From positions 1-41,887 of IMG/VR virus record IMGVR_UViG_3300009151_000009: a DNA stretch of 41,887 nucleotides; one strand, 5' to 3'. The stretch's first letter is position 1. The number at the start of each line of letters is the position of its first letter. The notes under the pieces were generated by a model. It was not told the origin of the DNA and did not search any database. It saw only the letters and a list, made by a program, of their open reading frames with translations. Made by a program: the position numbers and the translations under genes. The DNA comes from a virus. Of this stretch, positions 1 to 6,438 are shown one piece after another.

Positions 1-123
1 CGCAATAAAAACTTTGAAAAGCTAAACGAAGCCCGCGCTGAGGTAGAGCGATTAAAAAAGCAATTAGGTGAACGCACCGAAATGGTGCACGCTGACGAAT
101 TAAGCACTCAGATGCTAAAGCTA
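1..123 (+). repeat. 123-base terminal repeat, identical to 41765-41887
   Basis: First copy of the exact end repeat. Removing one copy gives a closed molecule of 41,764 bp. Confidence 0.95.
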
Positions 124-453
124 ATTTCTGATATGAATGCAGCCAACGCACCACAGGTCCGCCCAGAACCATCGCGGCTAGAGATCGCGGCCATGATTTA
201 TGCTGGGATTGAACATATAGATGACGACGATGCGCTTAAAGCAGCAGACAAACTCATCGCAGCAGCAGCAAGGGGGGGCGAAATGAGATTTAATCTTAAA
301 GAACTACGCGAAGCAGCATTGCCGCTCATGGAGTGGCTTGCCGAAAATTGTCACCCTCATTGCACGATAATTGTAGATAGTGAGCACATTGAGTTAGTGG
401 AAGGGCTTGCGACTGTACGCAGGCAAAAGAAAGATAAGGAGGAGGACAAATGA
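1..453 (+). CDS. coiled-coil hypothetical protein (3' part of gene spanning the circle joint)
   Basis: The reading frame is open from base 1, so the gene enters from the other side of the circular joint. The full gene starts at ATG 41468, runs to 41764, continues at base 1 and stops at 453, giving 249 residues. ATG 82 is therefore probably internal. The protein has a long charged coiled coil in the middle, with a duplicated NEARAEVER-type segment (one copy at 41641-41680, the other at 26-65 = 41790-41829), and a mixed alpha region at the C-terminus. I recognise no family. It overlaps the next gene by ATGA, so it belongs to the same translationally coupled early operon. Confidence 0.7.
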   Translation, partial: RNKNFEKLNEARAEVERLKKQLGERTEMVHADELSTQMLKLISDMNAANAPQVRPEPSRLEIAAMIYAGIEHIDDDDALKAADKLIAAAARGGEMRFNLKELREAALPLMEWLAENCHPHCTIIVDSEHIELVEGLATVRRQKKDKEEDK

Positions 454-713
454 ACAAAGTCATAATATCAAAAAAAGAATTTATTAGTTTGGTAAATCGC
501 ATCACAAAATTAGAAGTAGCATTAATTCAGATAGCAACAGGCGATGGATGCAATAAGACCGCAATAAAAACAGCAGAAGAATCGCTGAAAATTAACGTGG
601 ACTCTTTGGTAATTGGATCAACTAACAAGAAATCCTTGCCGCCTGAAACGCGCATTAGTGTAAACGGGAAAACGTTTTTGCTTAAAGATATAGACAAGGA
701 AATGACAGTATGA
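450..713 (+). CDS. hypothetical protein, 87 aa
   Basis: Starts inside the stop of the preceding gene (ATGA), with a strong ribosome-binding site (AAGGAGGAGG, about 438-447). The first 40 residues look helical; the C-terminal half contains a short beta-like segment (TRISVNGKTFLLKDID). No motif is recognised. It lies between two early genes joined by overlaps, so co-translation is likely. It is one of the nine genes between the two halves of the split helicase. Confidence 0.65.
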   Translation: MNKVIISKKEFISLVNRITKLEVALIQIATGDGCNKTAIKTAEESLKINVDSLVIGSTNKKSLPPETRISVNGKTFLLKDIDKEMTV

Positions 714-1003
714 CCGACGAACAGATCAACGCGGCAGTTGCAAAAGCAAGTGGATGGAGCAAAGAGGAAGGCTTTTATGTGTGGCACAGCAATGGCATTG
801 ACCGTACTTGCTGGGAACTATGGGATTGGTGCAACGACCTTAATGCTATGCACGAGGCCGAGGCAACGCTAACCGAGGATCAACTATGTCGCATGGCTCG
901 AAATATCGAACGCAACGACGAACAGTGGTATTTTCGAGCAACAGCCCGCCAACGCGCAGAGGCGTTTCTGCGCACGCTGGGCAAGTGGGAGGAGGCAAAA
1001 TGA
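710..1003 (+). CDS. Phage ABA-sandwich domain protein, 97 aa
   Basis: The sequence begins MTDEQINAAVAKASGW and contains WDWCNDLNAMHEAEATLTEDQ and RATARQRAEAFLRTLGKW. From memory this is the pattern of the small phage 'ABA sandwich' family (Phage_ABA_S), whose members read INxAVAxAxGW...YCNDLNAMHEAE...ATARQRAEAxLRTxGxW. The family's function is unknown; it is frequent in early regions of uncultured tailed phages. It is coupled by ATGA on both sides: stop of the previous gene at 713, start of the helicase C-half at 1000. Confidence 0.7.
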   Translation: MTDEQINAAVAKASGWSKEEGFYVWHSNGIDRTCWELWDWCNDLNAMHEAEATLTEDQLCRMARNIERNDEQWYFRATARQRAEAFLRTLGKWEEAK

Positions 1004-1584
1004 ACAAGGGAATCTTAATTTGCTCGCTTGAAATGCCTGCCCCGCAGGTCATCGACAGGCTTGTAGCCCGCCTTGGGCGCGTATGTATGCGCAGCCTTGA
1101 GGAGGGTGTAAAGACCTCCCATGACATTAATGGAGTGATGATGGCTACCCAAGCCATCTCAAAAGCAAATGTAATAATCAGAGATGATTTGCACAATATT
1201 GCCTCTATTTCAGCCACAGCACGAGCCATGGCAAAGTCTGCAATCGGACTCGGAGTCCTGTTTGTGGATTACATCCAGCTTGTGCGCTGCGACCTCGGGA
1301 AGGACTTCTCACGGGAGCGTGAGGTGGCCGAGGTTAGCAGGACACTGCGTCTCCTTGCCATGGAGCTGAAGTGCCTAGTCATAGGCATCACTCAGCTCAA
1401 TGAGCAGGGCAAGGCCAGAGAAAGCCGTGCAATCGGCCAGGATGCAACGTGCGTCATGGTTGTAAAACACGACGAAGATGATCCGGAGGTCAGGACTGTG
1501 ACGATACCCATCCAGCGGTCAGGGCCATGCGGGGTGAAGACAGAGCTAAAATTCAACGGAAGAACTGCAACATTCTCACAATGA
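1000..1584 (+). CDS. DnaB-type replicative helicase, C-terminal half (split gene)
   Basis: A 194-residue protein equal to the second half of the DnaB RecA-like ATPase domain. In order it shows SLEM (residues 9-12, motif H1a with the catalytic Glu), Walker B FVDYIQLV (88-95), the REREVAEVSRTLRLLAMEL helix, sensor ITQLN (130-134), a RESR segment, and the terminal QRSGPCG (172-178) that corresponds to DnaB K-x-R-x-G-P-x-G. Walker A and the whole N-terminal domain are absent and lie in the gene at 38617-39381. The start is clear: GGGAGGAGG ends five bases before ATG 1000, and ATGA overlaps the previous stop. It presumably acts only with the other half, together forming the ring helicase at the phage fork. 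That assembly is inference. Confidence 0.88.
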   Translation: MNKGILICSLEMPAPQVIDRLVARLGRVCMRSLEEGVKTSHDINGVMMATQAISKANVIIRDDLHNIASISATARAMAKSAIGLGVLFVDYIQLVRCDLGKDFSREREVAEVSRTLRLLAMELKCLVIGITQLNEQGKARESRAIGQDATCVMVVKHDEDDPEVRTVTIPIQRSGPCGVKTELKFNGRTATFSQ

Positions 1585-1775
1585 AAATACAAAACTGCAT
1601 CATTTGTGATGCGCTCGTGCCTGAGCTAGAGCGTCAGATAGACAGGGCAAATTGGAAATTGGAAAAGGCCATGAAACTGCTGTCAGTGGCCATAGACGAA
1701 GGAAGGACATGGAGCCAGCAAGATAGGCTGGACTTTATGAAAGAAGTAGCAGACCTAAAAAAATACATACAATGA
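1581..1775 (+). CDS. hypothetical small helical protein with CxxC, 64 aa
   Basis: Begins at ATG 1581 inside the helicase C-half stop (ATGA). Residues 6-9 are C-I-I-C, followed by a predicted helical coiled coil rich in E/R/K that ends KKYIQ. A single CxxC is not enough for a zinc ribbon by itself. The next gene starts by ATGA at 1772, so this is part of the coupled early operon. Function unknown. Confidence 0.6.
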   Translation: MKIQNCIICDALVPELERQIDRANWKLEKAMKLLSVAIDEGRTWSQQDRLDFMKEVADLKKYIQ

Positions 1776-2062
1776 AGAAATATTACTCAAAAAAAGAAGT
1801 AGCAAAACGCTGGAATTGCCATCCTACAACCATTGATTTCAGAGTAAAAAGGGGAGATTTGAAGCCAGAAATTGTGAAAAATAGAAAAAAATTCCACATT
1901 GACGATATTGTACTACTAGAGACTGTGGATCCGGTGCGTCCGCGGCCAGGCAGAGCGCCAAGAAAAAAAGCAGAGGCCAGTCAGCCAGTAGAAGTAAAAC
2001 AACCTACAACAAGTATATTCGCAAAAATCAAAAAATACATTTATGATCGCTTTAGCAAGTAA
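1772..2062 (+). CDS. HTH (MerR/excisionase-like) DNA-binding protein, 96 aa
   Basis: Residues 4-50 read YYSKKEVAKRWNCHPTTIDF followed by RVKRGDLKPEIVKN and a HIDDI segment. This is the winged-helix pattern of HTH_17/excisionase proteins (KEVAxxWxxxxxTIxxxxKRGxLxP). The remainder is basic, proline-rich and ends in a KIKKYIYDRF tail. Proteins of this type are small DNA-architectural or regulatory factors. Without an integrase in the genome an excisionase role is unlikely, so an early regulator is more plausible. Its last 20 bases overlap the next gene. Confidence 0.65.
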   Translation: MKKYYSKKEVAKRWNCHPTTIDFRVKRGDLKPEIVKNRKKFHIDDIVLLETVDPVRPRPGRAPRKKAEASQPVEVKQPTTSIFAKIKKYIYDRFSK

Positions 2063-2405
2063 TACATCTTGGTTATTGGACGCAGACAAGGGAGAAGTGC
2101 GCATGGTGGAGTACGATGGCACGCTTGAGATGCTGCGTGAGTTGCTCCCGAAAATGGATCTTTTTGACACGATCCGATTGGACAGAAACAACATCATATT
2201 TGTGGATGATGAGGGACTACTGAAACCATTTCCACAGAATGGATTTGGGATTTGCTACAAGGACAAGGCTCCGTTTCCTGTTGTTGGCTCCTGTTTAATC
2301 ACAGGAGATGATGGTTGTGGCGGGCATTGTGCGGTATCATTTGATCCGTCAGATATTCAGATCACAAAGATTTCATTTCATGGAGAAGAAGAAAAAGAAG
2401 GCTAG
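2043..2405 (+). CDS. hypothetical protein, DUF3846-like, 120 aa
   Basis: The pattern is a short N-terminal strand, an EYDGTLEMLRELL segment (about residues 21-33), an II-VDDEGLLKPFPQN segment and a VVGSCLITGDDG segment. This resembles DUF3846 proteins of phages and plasmids as I remember them (xGxLExLQ...V.Ne.g.l..lp.N..........i.G...v...d). The start at 2043 overlaps the previous gene by 20 bases; ATG 2103 (MVEYDGTLEM) is a possible alternative. Function unknown. Confidence 0.55.
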   Translation: MIALASNTSWLLDADKGEVRMVEYDGTLEMLRELLPKMDLFDTIRLDRNNIIFVDDEGLLKPFPQNGFGICYKDKAPFPVVGSCLITGDDGCGGHCAVSFDPSDIQITKISFHGEEEKEG

Positions 2406-2934
2406 GTCAAAGTACAAAAGCCCTGAATCTCGTGCTCGCCAGCTTGCTGGCCTGCGCGGGGTCAAGGTGGAGAATTACGTAGTAGGAATCACTATGGAAA
2501 AAACTCACAACAAGGGTTTATTTGCTTCTGTGCCAGAAGAAAAGCGCAAGGAGATCTTTGATCTGTATTGCCAGGGACTATCCTGCCGAGCAATTGAGGA
2601 GAAGACAGGATTCTCAAGGCAAACCATTGACGACATCAAGCGGCACTACCTTGACCATGATTCCCAGTTTCGGGATACCATGTTCAAGCAGAACATCCGC
2701 GAGAAGCTGCAGAAGGTAGCAGATCTGACTGCTGACAGGGTAGTGGAGCTTGCTCCAGAGCTGCAGGGCAGGGATGCCGTGTTTGCGCTCAATACAGCGG
2801 TGGAAAAGCTGCTTGAGTTAGACAAGAGCAAGACATCTGAGGTGGCGCACCAGCACTTGCACCTGCACGCACCCTCGGATATTAGCTCTGCTTTCCTTGA
2901 GGCCATGAAAGCCAAGAAACAAATTGGAGTATGA
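2380..2934 (+). CDS. HTH DNA-binding protein, possible small terminase subunit
   Basis: A 184-residue protein. The N-terminus is very basic (MEKKKKKARSKYKSPESRAR). Residues about 50-90 form a helix-turn-helix (KRKEIFDLYCQGLSCRAIEE, then KTGFSRQTIDDIKRHY) resembling homeodomain-like or resolvase-type HTHs. The rest is helical with a His-rich HQHLHLHAP segment near the C-terminus. No other small terminase candidate is apparent, and HTH-plus-oligomerisation helices fit that role, but the gene lies about 5 kb from the large terminase, so the assignment is tentative. ATG 2380 overlaps the previous gene by 26 bases; ATG 2494 is a possible shorter start. Confidence 0.55.
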   Translation: MEKKKKKARSKYKSPESRARQLAGLRGVKVENYVVGITMEKTHNKGLFASVPEEKRKEIFDLYCQGLSCRAIEEKTGFSRQTIDDIKRHYLDHDSQFRDTMFKQNIREKLQKVADLTADRVVELAPELQGRDAVFALNTAVEKLLELDKSKTSEVAHQHLHLHAPSDISSAFLEAMKAKKQIGV

Positions 2935-3110
2935 CCAAATCAGAAATAGCAAAACACGCAATAAAAATTGTTGAGTTTGTTGATGAGTGTAAGCAAGACA
3001 TGGCCTGCTTTGAGTTAGTCTTCAACGGAGGCAACAAAGACGGAAGAATCGCAAAAGTAATAATCCTAATAGAAAATGAGAACACAGAGATGGAACAAAC
3101 TGAAAGTTGA
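2931..3110 (+). CDS. small hypothetical protein, 59 aa
   Basis: Starts at ATG 2931 within the previous stop (ATGA) and ends at TGA 3110. It begins MTKSEIAKHAIKIVEFVDEC and ends in ENTEMEQTES; overall acidic and helical with one short FELVFNGGN turn. No family recognised. The coupled start and clean coding register support it as real. Confidence 0.55.
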   Translation: MTKSEIAKHAIKIVEFVDECKQDMACFELVFNGGNKDGRIAKVIILIENENTEMEQTES

Positions 3111-3303
3111 CAGCATAAAGATCAATTGGAAGCACAGCCATTGGTCAATCAAATGCAGGGCAGATTGGGCTGGAGCCAGCGTATGGGAGTTCCCATGAGA
3201 GATAGCACTAGACGGAAACATCATTGCCTACACGACAGGAGATGCAATGAGTGTGCTGGAAGAAATCAAAACACAAAGAGAGAAAGAAGAAAATGACAAT
3301 TAA
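3076..3303 (+). pseudogene. small gene interrupted by an in-frame TGA (75-residue frame)
   Basis: The frame starts at ATG 3076 (MRTQRWNKLKVDSIKINWKH), reads to ...ASVWEFP, meets TGA at 3196-3198, and continues in the same frame as EIALDGNIIAYTTGDAMSVL then EEIKTQREKEENDN to TAA 3301-3303. The second part reads as ordinary coding sequence and overlaps the next gene's start at 3293, as intact neighbours do. A single TGG-to-TGA change (Trp) would explain it. Possibilities are a recent nonsense mutation, a sequencing error, a host suppressor, or readthrough. TGA is used as a normal stop by many neighbours, so general recoding is unlikely. Confidence 0.5.
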
Positions 3304-3562
3304 TGAGTTTTGCGAACAGTATTCAGAGGAGCCAATCATAGTGGCGGATGGTTTTGACTCGGCATTCATGGGAATCGCTAATGTTAATGGTCACAATGTA
3401 GCCGTGTACGACGAGCTGAAGTGCATTAGGTCACTGCGAAAGGATGGCATGTCCGGATCGGAAGCGCGGGAGTATTTTGACTTCTATGTAGCTGGCTCAA
3501 ACATTGGAGAGAAAACTCCAATTTATGTGACCAAATACAGGAAGCCAAAACTTGACAAGTAA
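3293..3562 (+). CDS. conserved phage hypothetical protein, 89 aa
   Basis: Start chosen at ATG 3293, preceded by the purine-rich AGAGAAAGAAGAAA. The sequence contains PIIVADGFDSAFMGIANVNG, VAVYDELKCI, EAREYFDFYVAG and GEKTPIYV. This matches a short protein that I recall as very common in tailed phages (DGFDDAxxG..., VVYDxxKxI..., EAxEYFExNxxGxxxGExTPIFV). Function unknown. It is the last gene before a non-coding break with heptad repeats. Confidence 0.7.
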   Translation: MTINEFCEQYSEEPIIVADGFDSAFMGIANVNGHNVAVYDELKCIRSLRKDGMSGSEAREYFDFYVAGSNIGEKTPIYVTKYRKPKLDK

Positions 3563-3572
3563 CAACCAACAT

Positions 3573-3615
3573 TCAAAATCGAAAATCCCAATTAAGGGAA
3601 TCAAAATCGAAAATC
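3573..3615 (+). repeat. duplicated TCAAAATCGAAAATC heptad repeat
   Basis: TCAAAATCGAAAATC occurs at 3573-3587 and again, identical, at 3601-3615. A TCCC-AATTAA-GGGA inverted repeat lies in the gap. Each copy is two heptads of the type (T/C)(C/G)AAAAT, the same unit that reappears at 3934-3975 on the other side of the gene 3622-3864. Confidence 0.75.
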
Positions 3616-3621
3616 GCACAT

Positions 3622-3864
3622 ATGGAAACTAAAGCACCACGTAAGAAGAAGCAGTCACCCGAGCACATTGCCAACTTGAAGCAGTTGATCTCGGTGGCAC
3701 TCAAGCAAAGCTGGACAGCACAGATTGCCAGAGAGCGTCTGGAGGCATCCACGCGGAAGCACTTGTCACAGGCCGAGGAGCATACCAAGAAAGCCGCTCT
3801 GGCTTGGGAAGCTGTCTCTGTAGCTGCTTCACAAGTGCAGCTTAAATACGCCGCAAGCGTGTAA
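3622..3864 (+). CDS. small basic helical protein, 80 aa
   Basis: Starts METKAPRKKKQSPEHIANLK and is helical and lysine/arginine-rich at the N-terminus, then alanine-rich and amphipathic. No signal peptide, membrane segment or recognised family. It stands alone between two blocks of AT-rich heptad repeats and is followed by a good terminator, so it may be the last gene of the early transcript or a transcription unit of its own. DNA binding is possible from its charge but not shown. Confidence 0.55.
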   Translation: METKAPRKKKQSPEHIANLKQLISVALKQSWTAQIARERLEASTRKHLSQAEEHTKKAALAWEAVSVAASQVQLKYAASV

Positions 3865-3888
3865 ACAAATTTGGTTGGCACCAAGGGG

Positions 3889-3921
3889 AACCCGATCTGG
3901 CTTAGGCTGGGTCGGGTTTTT
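3889..3921 (+). terminator. intrinsic terminator after the early operon
   Basis: AACCCGA (3889-3895) pairs perfectly with TCGGGTT (3912-3918), followed by a T-run to 3921 and more T-rich sequence. It lies 25 bases after the stop of the gene ending at 3864 and before the next gene at 4260. Confidence 0.8.
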
Positions 3922-3933
3922 GTTTTCTGAAAT

Positions 3934-3975
3934 CCAAAATCCAAAATCCAAAATGCGAAATACAAAATCCAAAAT
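3934..3975 (+). repeat. six tandem heptanucleotides (CCAAAAT type)
   Basis: CCAAAAT, CCAAAAT, CCAAAAT, GCGAAAT, ACAAAAT, CCAAAAT run without a break from 3934 to 3975. This is a short tandem heptanucleotide repeat, not a CRISPR, since there are no spacers. The unit is related to the repeats at 3573-3615. Similar AAAAT heptads occur as dispersed intergenic repeats in several bacteria, so it may be host-derived. Confidence 0.8.
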
Positions 3976-4259
3976 GCGGATATAAGGCCCAGGCCCAGGC
4001 AGACCGAGGCCATCAGGGCCGCGCTGCCGTCCGGTCGGCTGGAGCCGCTTGGCTGACCGGCAGGCTGGGTCAGGCCGGAACACAGGGCAGACCTTTGGCT
4101 TGAGTGAATACGTTGCCGGTGCGTCATGGCGAATACACCAGCCGGTCGGCGGCCGGGCGTGCTTTGATTTCTTTTTTCAGAAAAGGTTGCTTACTTTTTG
4201 CAGATAGCGTAGAAAGCGGATGGGCAATGGTGCCCAACTAACAAACTAGACAAACAAAA
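3976..4259. other. non-coding GC-rich island and leader before the amidoligase
   Basis: No gene is seen. Bases about 3983-4165 are markedly G+C-rich and full of short inverted repeats; for example CCGGTC near 4030 can pair with GACCGG near 4055, and CCGGTCGGC recurs near 4143. The last 90 bases are AT-rich, with a CTTTT...AAAAG hairpin near 4170, and end in an A-rich, Shine-Dalgarno-less leader (ACAAACTAGACAAACAAAA) before ATG 4260. A promoter is probably here, but I cannot place it with confidence. Confidence 0.5.
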
Positions 4260-5444
4260 ATGAGAATAGAAACACTAGCAGTGAATGCCGCAAATGCCTT
4301 GGAACGTTCGATTTGCTCCGCTCCAATAGAGCAGAGAATCAGCTTGAGAACACGTCTTGAGCGCGTCGTTGATCGCTTTGAGCTAATGCACACGGAGGAA
4401 AGGGGATACATGCCCTCGGACCAGGTTAGATGGTCTGATATTCTGGACAGATATTTAGCGGAGGAAGACGCTTACGAATGTGAACACTGTAGCGGCGTCA
4501 CTATAAGCCGCAACCTATCAGGCGTTTACGTTAGGAGATTGCGCGGAGGATCCCATCAAGACGAGTGGTGCGAAACGTGTCGCCAGAATGACTCTACAAT
4601 CTGCGTAAATTGCCATGTATGTTGGCGTGACAGCGATTTAGAGAGGGACGATACCGGAGAGGCCTATTGTGCCTCCTGCTTTCAGGAGCACGAGGAAGAA
4701 GAAGAAGACAATACAGAATCACTACCGTCTTACCACGCTGGATATCGTGCCCCGTTGCCTATTGATTACATGCGGCCATTATACAGCGCTGAGCTAGAGG
4801 CGGAGGCAGGCGACCGAGACGGTCTTGTTTGTGCTCTGAGGACGCTAGCTAGCCAACAGTCCCCACGCTGGCTTGGATGGGAGAGAGACGGCAGCCTCAA
4901 TGACAACACTGGCGTCGAACTGCTTGTATCTATGCTGCCGAGCCTGAATGCTCTCAAGAATGCTCTGCAAAGTCTTACGCCTATCGTGCGTAAATACGGT
5001 GGAACCTCTTGGGACAACGGCAGGTGCGGGCTGCACATAAATTCAAACTGTTTGCACTGGAGCAAAGTACGAAAGGCGCGATTGCTCTACCTAGTGCACA
5101 AGCTCCGCCCGCTATTGGAGGAGATCAGCGGCAGGAAAAACGCCCATTGGTGCCTATGGCCTGACGTGGCGATGGTTAGGCCTCGATACGACAGCCTGTG
5201 GACGCGCGGCGCTTTGTCCAGGTGGGGTCAAGGTGAGCTAGGAAAATATCTTTGTGTACGCATGGACAGCCAAAGAATTGAATGGCGTATGTTTAGGGGA
5301 ACCCTAAGAGCCTCTCGGATAGCGCTTTATTGCGCAACGGTGGCCTATTTAGAAGACGCCTCTGGCCGGACGGTTCACGACCGTCTGCCCGAAATAACTT
5401 GCGGCCTTAAATCCCTCGCTTCCTCCCTTGGGTTCTCAATTTAA
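4260..5444 (+). CDS. amidoligase (COOH-NH2 ligase) with N-terminal zinc-ribbon region
   Basis: A 394-residue protein. Residues about 72-145 carry several CxxC pairs (C74/C77, C104/C107 and more), a zinc-ribbon-like part ending in an EEEEED stretch. Residues about 170-385 match the amidoligase fold: YSAELEAE (175-182, the GVEiE position), ERDGSLND (D210) then GVELLVS, CGLHINSN (C256-H259) and EWRMFRGTLRASRIALYCAT (from E341), as in iExRxxxGTL. The family uses ATP to join a carboxylate to an amine and is related to glutamine synthetase and glutamate-cysteine ligase. The substrate is unknown. The glutamine amidotransferase downstream suggests that ammonia released from glutamine is used. There is no Shine-Dalgarno; the leader is A-rich. 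Confidence 0.82.
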   Translation: MRIETLAVNAANALERSICSAPIEQRISLRTRLERVVDRFELMHTEERGYMPSDQVRWSDILDRYLAEEDAYECEHCSGVTISRNLSGVYVRRLRGGSHQDEWCETCRQNDSTICVNCHVCWRDSDLERDDTGEAYCASCFQEHEEEEEDNTESLPSYHAGYRAPLPIDYMRPLYSAELEAEAGDRDGLVCALRTLASQQSPRWLGWERDGSLNDNTGVELLVSMLPSLNALKNALQSLTPIVRKYGGTSWDNGRCGLHINSNCLHWSKVRKARLLYLVHKLRPLLEEISGRKNAHWCLWPDVAMVRPRYDSLWTRGALSRWGQGELGKYLCVRMDSQRIEWRMFRGTLRASRIALYCATVAYLEDASGRTVHDRLPEITCGLKSLASSLGFSI

Positions 5445-5465
5445 CCTTAACAAACAAAACACATT

Positions 5466-6188
5466 ATGTGCCTATTAGTAGCAAGAAAACAAGGTTCAAA
5501 TTGGCTTCCATCTAAGGAAGAATTTGACAACGCATGGAGCAGCAACCCTCATGGGTTTGGGTTTGCTTATCACGATGATAAACAAGGGTTGATGCAATAT
5601 AAGACCTTAGAAAAAGAGTTGGCTTGGCAAGTGGTTCAGGAGCTTCCCACCGGCAGGCCCGCTATTCTCCACTGGAGACTAGCAACTCACGGCAGCAAAA
5701 CCGTTGCTAATTGTCACCCATTCGCATTTCGCCCCTCCGGTGGTGACCTTTGGATCGGTGCGCACAATGGCATCCTAGGTGCTCAACGGTGCGTAGGTGA
5801 CAAAACAGACAGTGAATCGTTCATGTTAGGATTAAAGCGCGTCCGGCTCCCTGAAATCGAGAAACAGATTTCACGCTTAGGTTATGGCAAAATGGCGTTT
5901 TTAAGCGCCAAGGGAGCCCTGCTGATTGCGAATGAAACGCAGGGCAAATGGCGCGTCACTGGCGAGGTTTGGGAATCCAACAACGGCATGGATGATTTAT
6001 GGCCGGTTTACGATGGCGGATGGCAACCTACTCGGCGTAGCTGGCGAGGCGAGACATGGGAGCGGCTCCGGTGCGGATGGTGCCATGAGACGGCCCGAGT
6101 TGAGTGGCTGGATCAGGATGGTGACCCTGTTTGTGCCTATTGTAAGGCGGATTCTGAGAACGAAATTGAATCGGAGGTGCTCAAATGA
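5466..6188 (+). CDS. class II glutamine amidotransferase (Ntn hydrolase) with C-terminal zinc ribbon
   Basis: Starts MC, giving an N-terminal nucleophile Cys2 once Met is removed. Further GATase II signatures are HWRLATHG (69-76), NCHPF (82-86), AHNGIL (99-104) and DSESF. This domain hydrolyses glutamine to glutamate and ammonia. Residues about 200-230 add CGWCHE and CAYCK, a zinc ribbon. The family usually feeds ammonia to a synthetase partner, and here the obvious partner is the amidoligase 21 bases upstream. Bases 6059-6079 of this gene are repeated exactly in the non-coding DNA at 6365-6385. Glutaminase-type role is well supported; the target is not. Confidence 0.85.
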   Translation: MCLLVARKQGSNWLPSKEEFDNAWSSNPHGFGFAYHDDKQGLMQYKTLEKELAWQVVQELPTGRPAILHWRLATHGSKTVANCHPFAFRPSGGDLWIGAHNGILGAQRCVGDKTDSESFMLGLKRVRLPEIEKQISRLGYGKMAFLSAKGALLIANETQGKWRVTGEVWESNNGMDDLWPVYDGGWQPTRRSWRGETWERLRCGWCHETARVEWLDQDGDPVCAYCKADSENEIESEVLK

Positions 6189-6283
6189 AGGTTGTGCTGA
6201 TATCTCTATGGGTGATCGTGTTTCCGGTCGTGGGAACACTGGCCATAGGCTGGCTGCTAGGGTGGATTGACCTAGATAGATAG
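6185..6283 (+). CDS. 32-aa single-pass membrane peptide
   Basis: Starts at ATG 6185 inside the amidotransferase stop (ATGA) and ends at TAG 6283. Nearly the whole peptide is one hydrophobic segment (VVLISLWVIVFPVVGTLAIG) followed by WLLGWIDLDR. The coupled start argues that it is translated with the amidotransferase. It could anchor the amidoligase/amidotransferase pair at the inner membrane or be a small holin-like or antiholin-like protein; neither is shown. Confidence 0.5.
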   Translation: MKVVLISLWVIVFPVVGTLAIGWLLGWIDLDR

Positions 6284-6305
6284 ACAAGCGGGACAGGAAG
6301 CGACT

Positions 6306-6341
6306 AGGGCGGGCTCGGGGTAACTCGGGACTGCCCTTTTT
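6306..6341 (+). terminator. probable intrinsic terminator after the amidoligase cassette
   Basis: AGGGCGG (6306-6312) can pair with CTGCCCT (6331-6337) with one G-U pair, followed by TTTTT. The 18-base loop makes it weaker than the one at 3889, but its position just after the last gene of the cassette fits. Confidence 0.5.
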
Positions 6342-6364
6342 GCTGTCGCGATTGCTCGCGAGGT

Positions 6365-6385
6365 GGAGCGGCTCCGGTGCGGATG
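6365..6385 (+). repeat. 21-base direct repeat of 6059-6079
   Basis: GGAGCGGCTCCGGTGCGG followed by ATG at 6365-6385 is identical to 6059-6079 inside the amidotransferase gene, including a GGAGC-GGCTCC inverted core. Because one copy is coding and one is not, the non-coding copy is likely a remnant of duplication or illegitimate recombination. Confidence 0.85.
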
Positions 6386-6417
6386 ACCAGGGCGAAAGGC
6401 GGACTGTAACAGCTAGA

Positions 6418-6438
6418 GGGTGGAGGGTGGAGGGTGGA
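6418..6438 (+). repeat. three tandem GGGTGGA units
   Basis: GGGTGGA repeated three times exactly without interruption. Closely spaced G-runs give it potential to form a two-layer G-quadruplex on the + strand. No function is evident. Confidence 0.8.

Noticed and set aside
3196-3198. General reassignment of TGA to tryptophan
   Set aside because: TGA is the working stop in many ATGA gene overlaps (453, 713, 1003, 1584, 40143 and others); recoding would run these genes into each other.
3934-3975. Repeat array considered as a CRISPR
   Set aside because: Seven-base units in direct contact with no spacers; no Cas genes.
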